Source of the DNA: DASZVB01 sp036272055
GTDB lineage: Bacteria > Myxococcota_A > Polyangia > Polyangiales > Polyangiaceae
NCBI GenBank assembly: GCA_036272055.1
Contig: DATAZL010000014.1
Location: 1 to 64,000 of the forward strand
Reading direction: 5' to 3'
DNA length: 64,000 nucleotides
The position numbers were made by a program, and so were the translations under genes. This document shows positions 63,837-64,000 of this stretch, in pieces; the stretch's first letter is position 1; every line of letters begins with the position of its first letter. Under the pieces are notes generated by a model that did not search any database, had not been told where the DNA came from, and saw only the letters and a list, made by a program, of their open reading frames with translations.

Positions 63837-64000
63837 TCAGAACGTGCCCGTCACGTTACCCCCGAGGATCATCGCAAACGTGTCGTCGGGAGATCTTCCG
63901 GACCAGGTGAAGTTGTCGAGGTAGGTCTTCAGGAAGGTGACGCCTAGCGACGTCTCGAAGTCGATGAAGAGGTGTCCGACTCGGTTGCCGGGCTGGCCGT
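63837..64000 (-). CDS. C-terminal end of a probable outer-membrane protein (cut by window edge)
   Basis: A frame open from the right edge ends at TGA 63839-63837 and gives about 53 residues. Alternating strands (HLFIDFETSLGVTFLKTY, FAMILGGNVTGTF) end in a terminal Phe, the usual C-terminal signal of outer-membrane beta-barrels. Too little is present to name a family. It is convergent with the FHA-sigma54 gene. Confidence 0.5.
   Translation of the reverse strand, partial: GQPGNRVGHLFIDFETSLGVTFLKTYLDNFTWSGRSPDDTFAMILGGNVTGTF

Overview
The window is GC-rich, densely coded DNA from a myxobacterium (Myxococcota, probably Polyangiales). Supporting signs are a MYXO-CTERM sorting tail on a secreted metalloprotease, a PEGA/TPR protein overlapping a Cys-rich lipoprotein, a DUF4388 protein, an FHA-sigma54 activator, many lipoproteins with low-complexity linkers, and frequent GTG/TTG starts in four-base stop/start overlaps. 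I found no tRNA or rRNA genes, CRISPR array, intact insertion sequence or prophage.

Layout. 1-0.3 kb: a transposase-like tail and a hairpin-rich dispersed repeat. 0.3-4 kb: TPR lipoprotein and glnD (minus). 4.2-7.7 kb: MYXO-CTERM metzincin, lpxB and a family-39 glycosyltransferase (plus). 7.7-11.5 kb: bioB, a collapsed CheB/kinase/receiver pseudogene, a PilT-family ATPase and a HIT protein (minus). 11.6-14.2 kb: MBL hydrolase plus GAF/HD-GYP protein. 14.2-25.6 kb: an LysM-M15 peptidase and two convergent three-part sets of the transglutaminase / permuted ATP-grasp / alpha-E peptide-ligation system. 25.8-31 kb: metG-eboA-eboB and a second M15-like peptidase. 31-34.6 kb: repeat island, tyrS, bioA, flavin reductase. 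34.7-39.9 kb: a GH18-deacetylase-GT2 fusion and a membrane glycosyltransferase. 40-46.7 kb: small secreted protein, LRV/HEAT-like solenoid, a PETase-like lipoprotein behind an 18-bp palindrome, Cys-rich lipoprotein and PEGA protein. 47-49.8 kb: aldehyde dehydrogenase and serB. 50-55.4 kb: an HvfABC-type (MNIO) RiPP metallophore locus with quinone oxidoreductase, M61-like peptidase and divergent DoxX. 55.4-60.3 kb: DUF4388 protein and dnaE. 60.5-63.7 kb: OmpA lipoprotein, c-type cytochrome, small membrane protein and FHA-sigma54 activator. The right edge cuts a minus-strand gene that looks like an outer-membrane protein.

Most noteworthy: (i) the RiPP locus, whose lipoprotein precursor carries six Cys in a regular CKGQ repeat. 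The precursor gene and the divergent doxX both have the same candidate ECF-sigma promoter, GTAACC-N15-CGTA, which ties them together as one regulon. (ii) The PETase/cutinase-like lipoprotein with a complete Ser-Asp-His triad and a perfect operator-like palindrome 13 bp before its start. (iii) The duplicated ATP-grasp/alpha-E/transglutaminase system, fused in one set and split in the other, with a poly-Gln tail on one transglutaminase. (iv) eboA-eboB behind metG with no other ebo genes in view. (v) A hairpin-forming dispersed repeat concentrated at gene 3' ends.

All assignments come from reading motifs and gene context by eye. No database search was possible.
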